A stretch of 64,000 nt of DNA, taken from assembly GCF_003012705.1 (NCBI RefSeq), contig NZ_PXYL01000004.1, positions 310,001 through 374,000 of the forward strand, given 5' to 3'. Made by a program: the position numbers and the translations under genes. Each line of letters begins with the position of its first letter. The first letter of the stretch is position 1. Shown piece after piece: positions 55,353-64,000 of the stretch. Under the pieces are notes generated by a model, which had not been told where the DNA came from, did not search any database, and saw only the letters and a program-made list of their open reading frames with translations. This DNA comes from Pseudaminobacter soli (ex Li et al. 2025) (GTDB lineage Bacteria > Pseudomonadota > Alphaproteobacteria > Rhizobiales > Rhizobiaceae).

Positions 55353-55931
55353 ATGGCCCATCCAAGATCACGAAGACGCAAACCAAACAAAGGTGGAATG
55401 GCGCTCGGGCGAAACCTGATGGTGCTCGGCGCTATAGTTCTTGCGTTCGGCACTTATGGTGTATTTCGGGGCGCCATGACGCTGAAATGGCCCCACACCG
55501 CCGCCACAATTACAAGCGCGGAGCTTTTGCGACAGAGGGGATCGACCAGCACCCAGAACGGCATCCGGGAGGACAGCTGGAACACCTTCCACGTTTTGTA
55601 TCGCTACACGGTTGGCGATCAGGAATACGTAGGAGGTGGCATCGAGCCTTACGACTATGGCATGCAGAACTCTGCCGGTGCCGTACGGATGGCGGAACGT
55701 TATCCGACCGGATCGGTCAGCAACGTCGCCTATGATCCCCGGGACCCGGCAATAGCCTATCTGGAGCCGGGCCCGAGTTCATTTGCATCGATGCTGGCTG
55801 GCATCGGATCGTTCATCGCGCTGGTTGGTTTCTGGGTCCGCCGCAAAGCGGCGGCCGGCATCGGCACCATGAACCAGCCAGGCGCGACCGAGGACATCGC
55901 CAAAAGCCTCAGCGATCGCAATCGCTTCTGA
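55353..55931 (+). CDS. DUF3592 membrane protein
   Basis: A 192-residue protein with a basic N-terminus and a first membrane helix (GRNLMVLGAIVLAFGTYGVF). An extracytosolic beta domain contains NTFHVLYRYTVGDQEYVGGG and the YDPRDPAIAYLEPG ending of DUF3592. A second helix, SFASMLAGIGSFIALVGFWV, follows. The function is unknown. No clear Shine-Dalgarno is seen at ATG 55353. Confidence 0.85.
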   Translation: MAHPRSRRRKPNKGGMALGRNLMVLGAIVLAFGTYGVFRGAMTLKWPHTAATITSAELLRQRGSTSTQNGIREDSWNTFHVLYRYTVGDQEYVGGGIEPYDYGMQNSAGAVRMAERYPTGSVSNVAYDPRDPAIAYLEPGPSSFASMLAGIGSFIALVGFWVRRKAAAGIGTMNQPGATEDIAKSLSDRNRF

Positions 55932-56015
55932 CGAGGCCGTCTCCCGCGAGGAGTTGGTCGGCCGAATCCGGAGAGTGTTTGGGCCGCTGCACCCCCGCAC
56001 CGCCGAGTATCAGCT

Positions 56016-56927
56016 CTACGTTAGGTTCCCTTTGAAAAAAGCTTCGAGCCGGGCAATCGCGGGGGTGACGTGCTCATCCTTGTCGTAGAGGCTGACATGG
56101 GTCGCGCCATCGATCCAGTACACCTCCTTCGGCTCCCGCGCGGCGATATAGGCCTCGCTAGCCATCCATGAGGTGACGGCTTCGGTGCCGACGATCATCA
56201 GCAGCGGGCGCGGCGCGATCATGTCAATGAATCGGAACGCGTCGAAGGAAGCGAGACGATCGACGCTGTTCCAGGTGAAGGCTTTCGCCGAACGCGGATG
56301 CCGGGCGCGATCGGTGCGATAATATTCCCAGCCTTCGAAGACATGCCGGCCGCCGGCGCGGGCCTCTTGCTCCGTGGCGGGAAAGATCGGGAACGTGCCC
56401 ATGTCTTCTCCCCGGGCTTCGGCAGTGCGAGCCGCCGCTGCAGCATCGAGCATGGACTGGATGACTGCGGGAGGCTGCGTGCCGTCCGCGCCATGGCGGA
56501 ACTGGCGGGCAATATCGACCCCGCTGACGGTCGCCACGGCTTTGATGCGGCGGTCGGTGGCGGCAGCCGAAATCACGTAGCCGCCGGAAGCGCAGATGCC
56601 GAGCGCGCCGATCCGGTCCGCGTCGACCGCATGGTGCGCGCTCAGGAAGGAGACGGCGGCCTTGATGTCCTCGACGCGGTGGGCGGGGTCTTCCAGTCCG
56701 CGCGGCTCGCCCTCGCTCTCGCCCTGATAGGCAGCGTCGAAGGCAAGGGTGACGTAGCCCAGCCTGGCCAGGCGCTCCGCGTAGCGGCCGGCCGCCTGTT
56801 CCTTCACGCCGCTGGCTGGATGGCTGACCACGATCGCAGGATGCCGGCCCTGCACGCCATCGTCGGGAATATAGAGATGGCCGGCAAGCTTCAGGCCGGC
56901 GCTGTCGAATCTGACATCTGTCTTCAT
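56016..56927 (-). CDS. Alpha/beta-hydrolase (DltD/YcjY-like, Cys in nucleophile elbow)
   Basis: A 303-residue hydrolase. It shows HPAIVVSHPASGVKEQAAG, the elbow LGICASGGYVISAAA, RPLLMIVGTEAVTSW (acid) and a late His in DGATHVSLYDKDE. The elbow reads G-x-C-x-S/G, so the nucleophile may be Cys as in dienelactone hydrolases. GGAGAAGAACC precedes ATG 56927; a longer frame to 57071 crosses the divergent promoter. It is divergent from an AraC regulator that probably controls it. The substrate is unknown. Confidence 0.88.
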   Translation of the reverse strand: MKTDVRFDSAGLKLAGHLYIPDDGVQGRHPAIVVSHPASGVKEQAAGRYAERLARLGYVTLAFDAAYQGESEGEPRGLEDPAHRVEDIKAAVSFLSAHHAVDADRIGALGICASGGYVISAAATDRRIKAVATVSGVDIARQFRHGADGTQPPAVIQSMLDAAAAARTAEARGEDMGTFPIFPATEQEARAGGRHVFEGWEYYRTDRARHPRSAKAFTWNSVDRLASFDAFRFIDMIAPRPLLMIVGTEAVTSWMASEAYIAAREPKEVYWIDGATHVSLYDKDEHVTPAIARLEAFFKGNLT

Positions 56928-57101
56928 GGTTCTTCTCCAATCGGCTGGGGTGTGGCGTGAGACGCGTCGGCATCTCACCTGTCCCGATTGGATCAGATCG
57001 AGTGCTTCAGGCGGTAGGTTGAAGCTGCCGAATTCATGCACGATCCTGCCAAACTCGACAGTATCGGACACAACGCGATCAATACGTGCTATTTAACGGG
57101 C

Positions 57102-58010
57102 ATGGACGCTGTCTTGCTGGCGGAATTGCAGGCGTTGATCGCCCGGCATGCAGTGCCGGATGGATCGGCATTCCGCGCACTGCCAAATGTCACCCTGATG
57201 TCGGCCGCAGCCCCCACGCCGCCGATCGCTGACGTGACCGAACCCATGTTCGCCCTGGTGGCACGCGGCACCAAGCGCGTAGCCCTGGCCGACCGGATAT
57301 TCGACTACAGCACCGGCCAATATCTGATCGTTTCAGTGGATTTGCCGCTGGAGGCGCATGTCGCCGTGGCCACGCCCGAAATGCCCTATCTGGGATTAGG
57401 CTTTACGCTAAGGCCTGAGGCGATCGCAGCCTTGCTGCTGGAGGCCGGGACCACGCAATCAACACGGTCCGACCCGCCCGGCATCGCCGTCAGCGACCTC
57501 ACGAACGACCTCGTCGATCCGGTAATCCGCCTCCTTCGGCTGCTCGATCGTCCAGCCGACATTCCCGTGCTGGCAGCGGCCATGGAGCGCGAGATTCTCT
57601 GGCGGCTCATCAACGGCCAACAAGGCAGCATGGTGAGGCAGATCGGGCTGGCGGACAGCCGAATGGCACAAATCGGCCGGGCAATCCGATGGATCCGCAG
57701 TCATTATGCCGAGGCCATCCGGATCGAGGAACTGGCGCGCATCTCGGGGATGAGCGTCACGTCCTTTCACCGGCACTTCCGGGGCGTGACATCGATTACC
57801 CCCCTCGAATACCAGAAGCAGATACGCCTCCAGACCGCACGCACCAGGCTCATTTCGACGGCAGAGGATGTAGCCGAGGTCGGCTTCGCGGTCGGTTACG
57901 ACAGTCCGTCTCAGTTCAGCCGGGAATATCGCCGGCAATTCGGACACCCGCCAGGCAGGGACGGCAAGAGGCTGCGCCAATCGAAAGAGGCTGGCGGGAC
58001 GGCTGAGTGA
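57102..58010 (+). CDS. AraC-family transcriptional regulator
   Basis: A 302-residue regulator. The N-terminal AraC_N-type domain contains LVARGTKRVALADRIFDY and YLIVSVDLPLEAHV. A C-terminal double HTH follows, with IEELARISGMSVTSFHRHFR and EDVAEVGFAVGYDSPSQFSR. I choose ATG 57102 (MDAVLLAELQAL); the upstream ATG 57036 lies in the divergent promoter region. The neighbours are hydrolase genes on both sides, suggesting substrate-induced control. The effector is unknown. Confidence 0.9.
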   Translation: MDAVLLAELQALIARHAVPDGSAFRALPNVTLMSAAAPTPPIADVTEPMFALVARGTKRVALADRIFDYSTGQYLIVSVDLPLEAHVAVATPEMPYLGLGFTLRPEAIAALLLEAGTTQSTRSDPPGIAVSDLTNDLVDPVIRLLRLLDRPADIPVLAAAMEREILWRLINGQQGSMVRQIGLADSRMAQIGRAIRWIRSHYAEAIRIEELARISGMSVTSFHRHFRGVTSITPLEYQKQIRLQTARTRLISTAEDVAEVGFAVGYDSPSQFSREYRRQFGHPPGRDGKRLRQSKEAGGTAE

Positions 58011-58385
58011 GATAGCTCGCGAACAGGCCCCAGCTCGAATTCTGCCGTAGGCCGCCGCCTCGCATGGAACCAGTTGCCCGCTCGGCATTTATTGCGGGAG
58101 CCGATATTGCAAATCGGTGCATCAGGCATGTCCCGTCGAGCAACCTGCATCACGCCACAAGTTCCATTGAGTTCATTTCACGGAAAGCCAGACCGCAGCA
58201 TGAACAGAAACTGTTTGCGGATGCGCCTTCTGCAAATGGACAACTGGAATGGCACTGCAGCACCGTTCAATTCGGGCCGAAACGAGAAAAATGCATTGCG
58301 ATTGAGCTGGGAGCGCAGGCACTACAGCAGCACATCATGATCCCCTTCTCCCGGCAGGAAACCTGTGTCGAAAGGAGAACTTCAT
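58011..58385. other. 375-base gap before the secreted esterase gene
   Basis: No gene with coding signs is visible. The AT content rises relative to the flanks around 58090-58300, compatible with transferred or decayed DNA or a long leader. A small dyad, CCGAT-N7-ATCGG, is at 58101-58117. The esterase ribosome site AAAGGAG is at the right end. Confidence 0.4.
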
Positions 58386-59162
58386 ATGTCGAATGCCCTG
58401 ACTATCATTGCGTCGGCAGCGGCGCTTGTCCTTGGCATGAATGCGACCGGAGCCAGCGCGGCGGAGCAACCTGCGGTCAAATCCATCGTCCTCGTGCATG
58501 GCGGTTTCGTTGACGGGTCCGGTTGGCAAGGCGTCTACGAACAACTCAAGAAGGATGGGTACGACGTCACCATCGTCCAAAACCCAACGATTACCCTGGC
58601 TGACGACGTTGCGGTCACGAAGCGGGCAATCGCAGCGGCTCCCGGCAAAGTGATCCTGGTCGGGCATTCCTATGGTGGCGTCGTCGTGTCTGAGGCCGGC
58701 GCCGATCCCAAGGTGGCGGGCCTGGTCTACATCGCAGCCTTTGCCCCCGATGCCGGTGAATCCGTTTCCAGCTTGATCGCCAATCCGCCGCCGGGAGCCC
58801 CGGTGCCGCCGATCCTGGCACCGGTCGATGGGTTCCTCTTCCTGGATCGGGCAAAGTTCGCCGCCTCTTTCGCCGCCGACGTTCGCCCCGATCTGGCAAA
58901 GTTCATGGCGGACTCGCAGGTTCCGTGGGGCGTGACGGCCCTGCAAGGCAAGGTCACCGCACCGGCCTGGAAGGTGAAGCCGAGCTGGTACCTCGTCGCG
59001 ACCGAGGACAAGATGATTCCCCCGCCCGCGCAGCGATCAATGGCCAAGCGGGCCAAGGCCACCACGGTCGAGGCACCCGGCAGCCACGCCATCTATGTCT
59101 CTCATCCTGAGGTAGCGGCCAAGATCATCGAGCAGGCAGCTGCCGGCGTACCTGCCAATTGA
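58386..59162 (+). CDS. Exported alpha/beta-hydrolase (EstC-like esterase)
   Basis: A 258-residue product with a signal peptide (about 1-26, ending TGASA). The alpha/beta-hydrolase fold has the oxyanion strand SIVLVHGGFVDGSGWQGVYE, the nucleophile elbow VGHSYGGVV and a late His in APGSHAIYVSHPE. This is the pattern of EstC/salicylate-esterase-like proteins. AAAGGAGAAC before ATG 58386 decides the start. It is likely periplasmic. Transcription follows the AraC gene direction after 375 bases. The substrate is unknown. Confidence 0.88.
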   Translation: MSNALTIIASAAALVLGMNATGASAAEQPAVKSIVLVHGGFVDGSGWQGVYEQLKKDGYDVTIVQNPTITLADDVAVTKRAIAAAPGKVILVGHSYGGVVVSEAGADPKVAGLVYIAAFAPDAGESVSSLIANPPPGAPVPPILAPVDGFLFLDRAKFAASFAADVRPDLAKFMADSQVPWGVTALQGKVTAPAWKVKPSWYLVATEDKMIPPPAQRSMAKRAKATTVEAPGSHAIYVSHPEVAAKIIEQAAAGVPAN

Positions 59163-59180
59163 GGCAACGCCCCACAGCGC

Positions 59181-59227
59181 CGAAACGTCTGGGCGCCACC
59201 CTTGTTGGCGCCCAGACGTTTCGGTCT
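59181..59227 (+). terminator. Long terminator after the esterase gene
   Basis: 59181-59198 pairs perfectly over 18 bp with 59206-59223 around the 7-base loop CCCTTGT. GTCTTT follows. It also separates the converging slipin gene that ends at 59254. Confidence 0.85.
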
Positions 59228-59253
59228 TTGAACCCACAAATCTTCCTGGGAAC

Positions 59254-60033
59254 CTACTTCCTGCCAGCAGGCGTCTTGTCGCCACGCGCCTTGTTGAAAA
59301 GATCGAACAGGTCGATCGGCAGCGGAAACACTATCGTCGACGAGCGCTCGCCCGCAATGTCGTGCAGCGCCTCGAAATAGCGCAACTGCATTGCCCGCGG
59401 CTCCTCGGCCAGCATCTTGCCGGCCTCGACCAGCTTTTGCGCGGCCTGCTGCTCGCCCTCGGCATTGATCACCTTGGCGCGGCGCAGCCGCTCGGCCTCG
59501 GCCTGTTTGGCAATCGCGCGGATCATGCTCTCGTTGAGGTCGACATGCTTGATCTCGACATTGGTCACCTTGATGCCCCAGGCGTCGGTCTGCTGGTCGA
59601 GAATTTCCTGGATGTCCGCGTTGAGCTTGTCGCGTTCGGCCAGCATCTCGTCGAGCTCATGCTTGCCGAGCACCGAGCGCACCGTCGTCTGCGCAAGCTG
59701 GCTGGTCGCGGCCATGTAGTCCTCGACCCGGATGATTGCGCGTTCGGGATCGACGATGCGGAAATAAAGCACCGCATTGACCTTCACCGAGACGTTGTCG
59801 CGCGAAATCACGTCCTGCGGCGGCACGTCCTGCACCACCACGCGAAGATCGACCCTTACCATCTGCTGGACGAAGGGAATGAGGATGATCAACCCCGGCC
59901 CCTTCACACCCGTGAAGCGGCCGAGCGTGAAGACGATGCCACGCTCATATTCCCTCAGGATGCGGATGGTGGCGGAGAGGAACAGGGCAATGACTGCAGC
60001 AAGTGCCAGGTAGGTCACATAGACAATCATCAT
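59254..60033 (-). CDS. Slipin (stomatin-like SPFH-domain protein)
   Basis: A 259-residue protein. An N-terminal membrane segment ([20 protein letters not shown]) is followed by an SPFH domain ([20 protein letters not shown]) and a helical tail rich in Ala/Glu ([20 protein letters not shown]). The ATG overlaps the nfeD TGA (ATGA at 60033-60030). Bacterial slipin-NfeD pairs are a conserved unit in which the NfeD protease cleaves slipin's C-terminal region (shown for the Pyrococcus pair). A role in membrane microdomains is likely. Confidence 0.94.
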   Translation of the reverse strand: MMIVYVTYLALAAVIALFLSATIRILREYERGIVFTLGRFTGVKGPGLIILIPFVQQMVRVDLRVVVQDVPPQDVISRDNVSVKVNAVLYFRIVDPERAIIRVEDYMAATSQLAQTTVRSVLGKHELDEMLAERDKLNADIQEILDQQTDAWGIKVTNVEIKHVDLNESMIRAIAKQAEAERLRRAKVINAEGEQQAAQKLVEAGKMLAEEPRAMQLRYFEALHDIAGERSSTIVFPLPIDLFDLFNKARGDKTPAGRK

Positions 60034-61436
60034 CGCGACGCTCCATTGCTTATTTGTGGTGCCGGCCGGCGTCGGACCGTCAGGACGAGATCCTTGACGC
60101 CCACCACCTCGGCGCTGTCTCCGGGCGCGAGAGGCTCGTCGGCTTTCGCGCGCCAGCGCTCTCCCTGTGCAAACACATGGCCCTCATCGCCCGACCAGTC
60201 GATGATCTCGACCGGCAACCCGTTCATCGCCTGCGCTCCGACGCGCGAAGGTCTTCTGCGCGCCGCCCACAGATAGCTGCCCGACAGCAAAGCCAAGCCG
60301 AGCGTCAAGGCGGCGGCGATGCCGACGACGAACCAGGACAGCTCGAATCCCGGCCCCCTCACCCTGAGCAGCATGGCAGCCCCCAGGAGGAACGCTGCGA
60401 CACCGCCGAGGCCAAGCACGACGGTGGGGTTGAAGGCCTCCATGACAAGGAAGGCGATGCCGAGCAGCATCAGCGCCAGGCCGGCAAAGTTGATCGGCAG
60501 AAGATCGAGCGCGTAGAGCGCAAGCAACAGGGCCAATGTGCCGATGACACCGGGCGCCACCATGCCGGGGCTCGAAAACTCGAAGACCAGACCGTAGACG
60601 CCCACCAGCAACAGGATGATCGCGACATTCGGATCGGTAATGATGGACAAGAGCCGGATCAGTCCGCCGGCTTCCAGTGTCTCGACCGTCAGGTCCTTGG
60701 TCGCCAGCACGTCCTTCCTGCCGGCCACTTCGACCGTACGGCCGTTTGCCTGTTGCAGCAGATCGGCAGGATCCCGGGCGATGATCTCGATGACATGCTG
60801 CTGCAGTGCGGCGGTGGCAGAGAGGCTGGCCGCCTCACGCACCGCCTTTTCCGCCCAGTCGGCATTGCGCCCGCGCAGTTCGGCCAGCGAGCGGATGAAG
60901 GCAACCGCATCATTGGTCACCTTGGCCATCATCGCATCCCCCGGCGGGTGGGTTCCGGTCGCGTTCTTCTGGTCTCCGCCTTCGCCGCTCTTGTTGTCGC
61001 CGCCGCCGGGCAAGGGTGACGGCGACCCGCCAAGTTCGACCGGCGTGGCCGCACCCAGATTTGTGCCCGGTGCCATGGCCGCCAGATGGGTTGCATAGAG
61101 GATATAGGTGCCGGCACTTGCCGCATGGGCGCCCGATGGCGCGACATAGCCGATGACGGGAATGGGCGACGCCAGGATATCGGCGATCATCTCGCGCATG
61201 GAGGTAGCCAGCCCGCCCGGCGTGTTCATCTCGAGGATGACCACCTCGGCGTTGCGCTCCACCGCTGTAGCCAGACCTTCCTTTAGCTGCCGTGCGCTGG
61301 CCGGGCCGATGGCCCCGTCGACATCGATGATTAGCACCAGCTTTGCCCGTTCACTCGCCTCTCCGGCTGAGGACAGGGGAGCGAAGGCTGCGGTCACGAG
61401 CGCCGCAGCAAGAAGGGCCATACGCGCGATTTTCAC
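60030..61436 (-). CDS. nfeD: NfeD-family membrane serine protease (long form)
   Basis: A 468-residue product. A signal peptide is followed by a ClpP-class protease domain (about 32-230) with Ser107 in [16 protein letters not shown] and Lys172 in [12 protein letters not shown] as the expected dyad. Four to five membrane helices come next (about 260-390), and a C-terminal NfeD OB domain ([20 protein letters not shown]). A Gly/Asn/Asp-rich loop of about 25 residues (133-160) lies between Ser and Lys. The start is GTG 61436 behind GGAGC. It is coupled to slipin. Confidence 0.94.
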   Translation of the reverse strand: MKIARMALLAAALVTAAFAPLSSAGEASERAKLVLIIDVDGAIGPASARQLKEGLATAVERNAEVVILEMNTPGGLATSMREMIADILASPIPVIGYVAPSGAHAASAGTYILYATHLAAMAPGTNLGAATPVELGGSPSPLPGGGDNKSGEGGDQKNATGTHPPGDAMMAKVTNDAVAFIRSLAELRGRNADWAEKAVREAASLSATAALQQHVIEIIARDPADLLQQANGRTVEVAGRKDVLATKDLTVETLEAGGLIRLLSIITDPNVAIILLLVGVYGLVFEFSSPGMVAPGVIGTLALLLALYALDLLPINFAGLALMLLGIAFLVMEAFNPTVVLGLGGVAAFLLGAAMLLRVRGPGFELSWFVVGIAAALTLGLALLSGSYLWAARRRPSRVGAQAMNGLPVEIIDWSGDEGHVFAQGERWRAKADEPLAPGDSAEVVGVKDLVLTVRRRPAPQISNGASR

Positions 61437-61592
61437 GCTAAAAGCTCCATATACAAAGATATGGGCTCGATTTTGCGCAATTCCATGTGACGCCGTTGGC
61501 CTGGCTAGAGCGGGCCAATAAGCCTCGTTACGTTTTCACCGCGACAAGGAGCCGGCTTCGGATCGCCTGGCGACCGGAACAATACGTCAGGA

Positions 61593-62462
61593 TCAGGAAG
61601 TTTGGTGCGGTCGCGTCATGACATGACGTATGTGCCGGACCAGTTCGCGTGCAGCCGGGCTCAGCGGACGACCCGGCACATGCAGCGTGATGGCAAAAGC
61701 GGGCAGATCCGGGAGGCCCGCTGTAGGGCCCAGGATTTCGAGGTCAGGCGGTATCGTCGAGGACAGCCAGGCCGATACCGCGAGATCCGCCCGGACCGTG
61801 GCGATGGTCGCGTCGAGAGTGCCGTTCTCGAAGACCGTTCGCCATTCTCTGCCCTGCTGCTCAAGCGCGCCCAATACTGCCGGCTTGAATGCGCATGTCT
61901 CCGCCACGAGCGAGACTGGCAGCGGATTCTTCGAATGCGCCATCCCGCCTTTGGCTCCGGCCCAGACCAGGCGGTCGACGGCAAGACATTCACCCTGAGG
62001 ACTGGCGGCCGGCTCTTCGAGAACGCCGAAATCGAGCTCGCCGCGGGCAACATTTCGGGCAAGAGTTTCCGATGCCTCACAGACCAGCGAAAGTTCCACC
62101 TGCGGGCATTCCTGCGTGAAAGCCTTGAGCGCCGGGGCAATCAAGGTGCCCACAAGGTCGTAAGGCACGCCGAAACGCACAATGCCATTGATCGCGCCGC
62201 CCTGAATGTCGGTCCAGATCTCGTCATTGAGCGCGAGCAGGCGGGCCGCCTTGTCGCGCAACCGTTCACCGAGTGGCGTCAGGCGCAGGCCGCGTCGCTC
62301 GCGAAAGAAGAGTGGAGCTCCGGCAAGCGCTTCGAGCCTGGCGACCTGCTGGCTGACAGCTCCTTGCGTCAGATGCAGGATCTGACTTGCCGCCGTCATG
62401 CTGCGTTGTTCGGCCACCGCGGTGAAGGCGCGCAGAAGAGCGATATCGATGTTTCTGACCAT
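61593..62462 (-). CDS. LysR-family regulator
   Basis: A 289-residue regulator. The HTH is ALLRAFTAVAEQRSMTAASQ, continuing ILHLTQGAVSQQVARLEALA; an effector-binding domain follows. I choose ATG 62462 (MVRNIDIALLRAF); the frame continues upstream but crosses the dyad. It is divergent from the LysE-type exporter gene, the common LysG-LysE arrangement, so it probably activates that gene in response to an amino acid. The effector is unknown. Confidence 0.9.
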   Translation of the reverse strand: MVRNIDIALLRAFTAVAEQRSMTAASQILHLTQGAVSQQVARLEALAGAPLFFRERRGLRLTPLGERLRDKAARLLALNDEIWTDIQGGAINGIVRFGVPYDLVGTLIAPALKAFTQECPQVELSLVCEASETLARNVARGELDFGVLEEPAASPQGECLAVDRLVWAGAKGGMAHSKNPLPVSLVAETCAFKPAVLGALEQQGREWRTVFENGTLDATIATVRADLAVSAWLSSTIPPDLEILGPTAGLPDLPAFAITLHVPGRPLSPAARELVRHIRHVMTRPHQTS

Positions 62463-62466
62463 CCTT

Positions 62467-62479
62467 GCATTATGAATGC
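62467..62479. promoter_or_regulatory. Small dyad in the LysR/LysE divergent promoter
   Basis: GCATT-ATG-AATGC is a perfect 5-bp dyad lying right before the LysR start. It would be suited to autorepression. LysR sites usually contain T-N11-A, which can be drawn here, but the assignment is tentative. Confidence 0.4.
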
Positions 62480-62554
62480 TAATTCTAGCGATTACCAACT
62501 TTAGATTTTGTATTGGCAAGCCGAGCGCTATCAGCCTTTCCGAAGGAGAGGCCG

Positions 62555-63151
62555 ATGTCGTTGGAAACGCTTACCCCACTATGTCTGTTCGCCCTGGTGT
62601 CCACCGCCAGCCCGGGCGGTGCCACTACCCTTGCCACCGCGTCGGGAGCGAGCTTCGGCTTGCGCGGATCGGCGCCGCTGATTGCCGGCATCGCCTTCGG
62701 TCTTGCCACCATGGCAGGGGCAGCAGCCATGGGACTTGCGGGCATTCTGCTCGCGATCCCGTCATTGCAGCTCGCCATGAAGGCGATAGGTTCGATCTAC
62801 CTGTTGTGGCTGGCGTGGCAGATCGCGGGACGCGGGCCTCCTCACCTTGCGCAGGCACAGGCCAGTCCCATCGGCTTCATTGCTGGCGTTTGGATGCTTT
62901 GGCACAATCCGAAGGGCTGGGCGATGACGGTCAGCGCCGCGGCCTCGTTTGCTTCGCTGGCGGATGAGCCCGTTCAACTGGGACTGTTGCTCGCAGCGAC
63001 ATTCGGCATTTTCGCGATCATCTCGCTGTCCACCTGGTGCATTACCGGGCTGTTGCTCGCTCGGCTTTTGCGAACTGATGGGCAATGGTGGGCACTCAAC
63101 ATCTCGCTGGCGACCCTGCTTGCGGCATCCGTCGTGCCTATCTGGATTTGA
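62555..63151 (+). CDS. LysE-family translocator
   Basis: A 198-residue membrane protein of about six helices. The LysE/RhtB signature near the N-terminus is LFALVSTASPGGATTLATAS, and GVWMLWHNPKGWAMTVSAAA carries the conserved NPK segment. It exports amino acids or related metabolites. AAGGAGAGG precedes ATG 62555. It is divergent from LysR. Confidence 0.92.
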   Translation: MSLETLTPLCLFALVSTASPGGATTLATASGASFGLRGSAPLIAGIAFGLATMAGAAAMGLAGILLAIPSLQLAMKAIGSIYLLWLAWQIAGRGPPHLAQAQASPIGFIAGVWMLWHNPKGWAMTVSAAASFASLADEPVQLGLLLAATFGIFAIISLSTWCITGLLLARLLRTDGQWWALNISLATLLAASVVPIWI

Positions 63152-63272
63152 GCGCCGTGGGGTGAGGTCACTCCACGCGACTATCGGCGCCCACATCGCG
63201 CTTAGCGAAACAAAAAAGGCAGCACCTGGCCGCCCCTTCGCATATTCCAACGGGTCTATGAACCGCTGCTCC

Positions 63273-64000
63273 CTATGGCGCTGTCACGGGAACGCGCCTC
63301 CGTCGCCGGCCATTGGTGACCTCTATGACGCCCTTGATATGGCGACCCGCCGGCTTGAGCCCGCCATGGAAGAGGATCGCGTTGAAATATACAAAGGGGA
63401 CCGCGATCGCCATTGTTCGCAAGGGATAGTCGACGACAGAATGGATCAGCACGAACAGCACGCCCAGGAACGCGGCTTTGTGGAAATGACTGTGCCGCAT
63501 GCGTAGGAGCTGCCTGCCGATCATCGCAACATATCCCGCGATCAGCAGCCCCGCCATCACGCCGCCCTCGAAGATCAGCTGCAGATAGTCGTTGTGGGCG
63601 TGGTTGGCGTAGCGCTCAGAAATGGTCGAAGGGTCTTCGTAGGCCTGGTAGGCCGCCGGAAAATTCCCGTAGCCAACGCCCAGGGCCCAGTTCTGTTTGA
63701 TCCCCTGTAACGTGGTCGCGGCGAGTTGCGCGCGCGTCGCATCGGTGAAGTCGCGCGCCTCGAGCACGAACCAGGTTCCCATGCCGTAGATGCCAGCAAC
63801 CGCCGCCAAGACCACCAGGCTGCCCACGCCTGCACGCGACCGCGAAGCAAAGAAGGCGACGGACAACACCAATGCCAGCAGCCCGATTACGGCGCCAGCA
63901 CGTGATCCGGTAGCCAGCAGATCGAGCAACAGCAGGATGATCGAGGCAACCGCCCACGGGCGCATGCGGGTGAACGTCGCCAGATAAAGCAGAAAGGGCA
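63273..64000 (-). CDS. O-antigen ligase family membrane protein (N-terminal part beyond window end)
   Basis: The frame is open through the right edge of the window; only the C-terminal part (about 242 residues) is visible. It has several membrane helices and a periplasmic loop with GVGYGNFPAAYQAYEDPSTI and the NHAHNDYLQLIFEGGVMAGL motif of the Wzy_C/WaaL O-antigen ligase-polymerase group. The role is ligation or polymerisation of surface polysaccharide; which of the two cannot be decided. It ends with a basic tail. Confidence 0.87.
   Translation of the reverse strand, partial: PFLLYLATFTRMRPWAVASIILLLLDLLATGSRAGAVIGLLALVLSVAFFASRSRAGVGSLVVLAAVAGIYGMGTWFVLEARDFTDATRAQLAATTLQGIKQNWALGVGYGNFPAAYQAYEDPSTISERYANHAHNDYLQLIFEGGVMAGLLIAGYVAMIGRQLLRMRHSHFHKAAFLGVLFVLIHSVVDYPLRTMAIAVPFVYFNAILFHGGLKPAGRHIKGVIEVTNGRRRRRVPVTAP

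Noticed and set aside
1-64000. tRNA, rRNA, CRISPR array, insertion sequence or prophage
   Set aside because: I looked through the intergenic stretches and found no cloverleaf, spaced repeat array, transposase or integrase; nothing supports such a call, though a tRNA scan would be the decisive test.

Overview
The window looks like the chromosome of an alphaproteobacterium of the order Hyphomicrobiales (Rhizobiales), most likely Phyllobacteriaceae close to Mesorhizobium or Aminobacter. This rests on the gene content and signals: high GC, a stand-alone ATP synthase F0 operon with both b and b' subunits, BacA, BA14K and DUF1344 secreted proteins, a CtrA-type TTAA-N7-TTAA site, an alphaproteobacterial GTTC-N7-GTTC SOS box, and rhizobial intergenic palindromes. 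I saw no rRNA, tRNA, CRISPR array, insertion sequence or prophage. Genus-level placement is inference.

1-19.9 kb is mostly housekeeping: riboflavin and aromatic synthesis (ribB, aroC), a MarR/cupin divergent pair, a phosphatase, fabI and a J-domain protein, pdxH, an acyl-CoA dehydrogenase plus enoyl-CoA hydratase operon, a GH25 muramidase, a frameshifted arsC coupled to purD, ubiA, a D-2-hydroxyglutarate-dehydrogenase-like flavoprotein and the t6A synthase tsaC/sua5. 19.9-32.4 kb carries glyQ/glyS (with a 34-codon ORF between them), a TPR-LysM envelope protein, octaprenyl diphosphate synthase, an alpha/beta-hydrolase membrane protein, a run of plus-strand genes (DUF2007, a TrmN6-like methyltransferase, an S49 peptidase, ispE) and moaB.

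32.4-48.5 kb holds a small glycosyltransferase, a PA0069-type radical SAM gene behind an SOS box, rnhB, the F0 operon (atpI-B-E-F'-F), a SleB-type cell-wall hydrolase behind CtrA sites, a Pat-like acetyltransferase/acyl-CoA ligase, a Nudix enzyme, a phosphotransferase-kinase fusion, der and a YfgM-like TPR protein, and a polysaccharide deacetylase. 48.5-64 kb is more variable: bacA, MAPEG, LysR plus an M29 aminopeptidase, a soluble globin-coupled chemoreceptor, an AraC/hydrolase divergent pair, a secreted esterase, an NfeD-slipin pair, a LysR/LysE divergent pair and an O-antigen ligase cut by the window end.

No obviously new multi-gene system is present. The strongest leads are the SOS box before the radical SAM gene, the CtrA dyad before the cell-wall hydrolase, the globin chemoreceptor with a CheR-docking tail, the glyQ/glyS intervening ORF and the frameshifted arsC.
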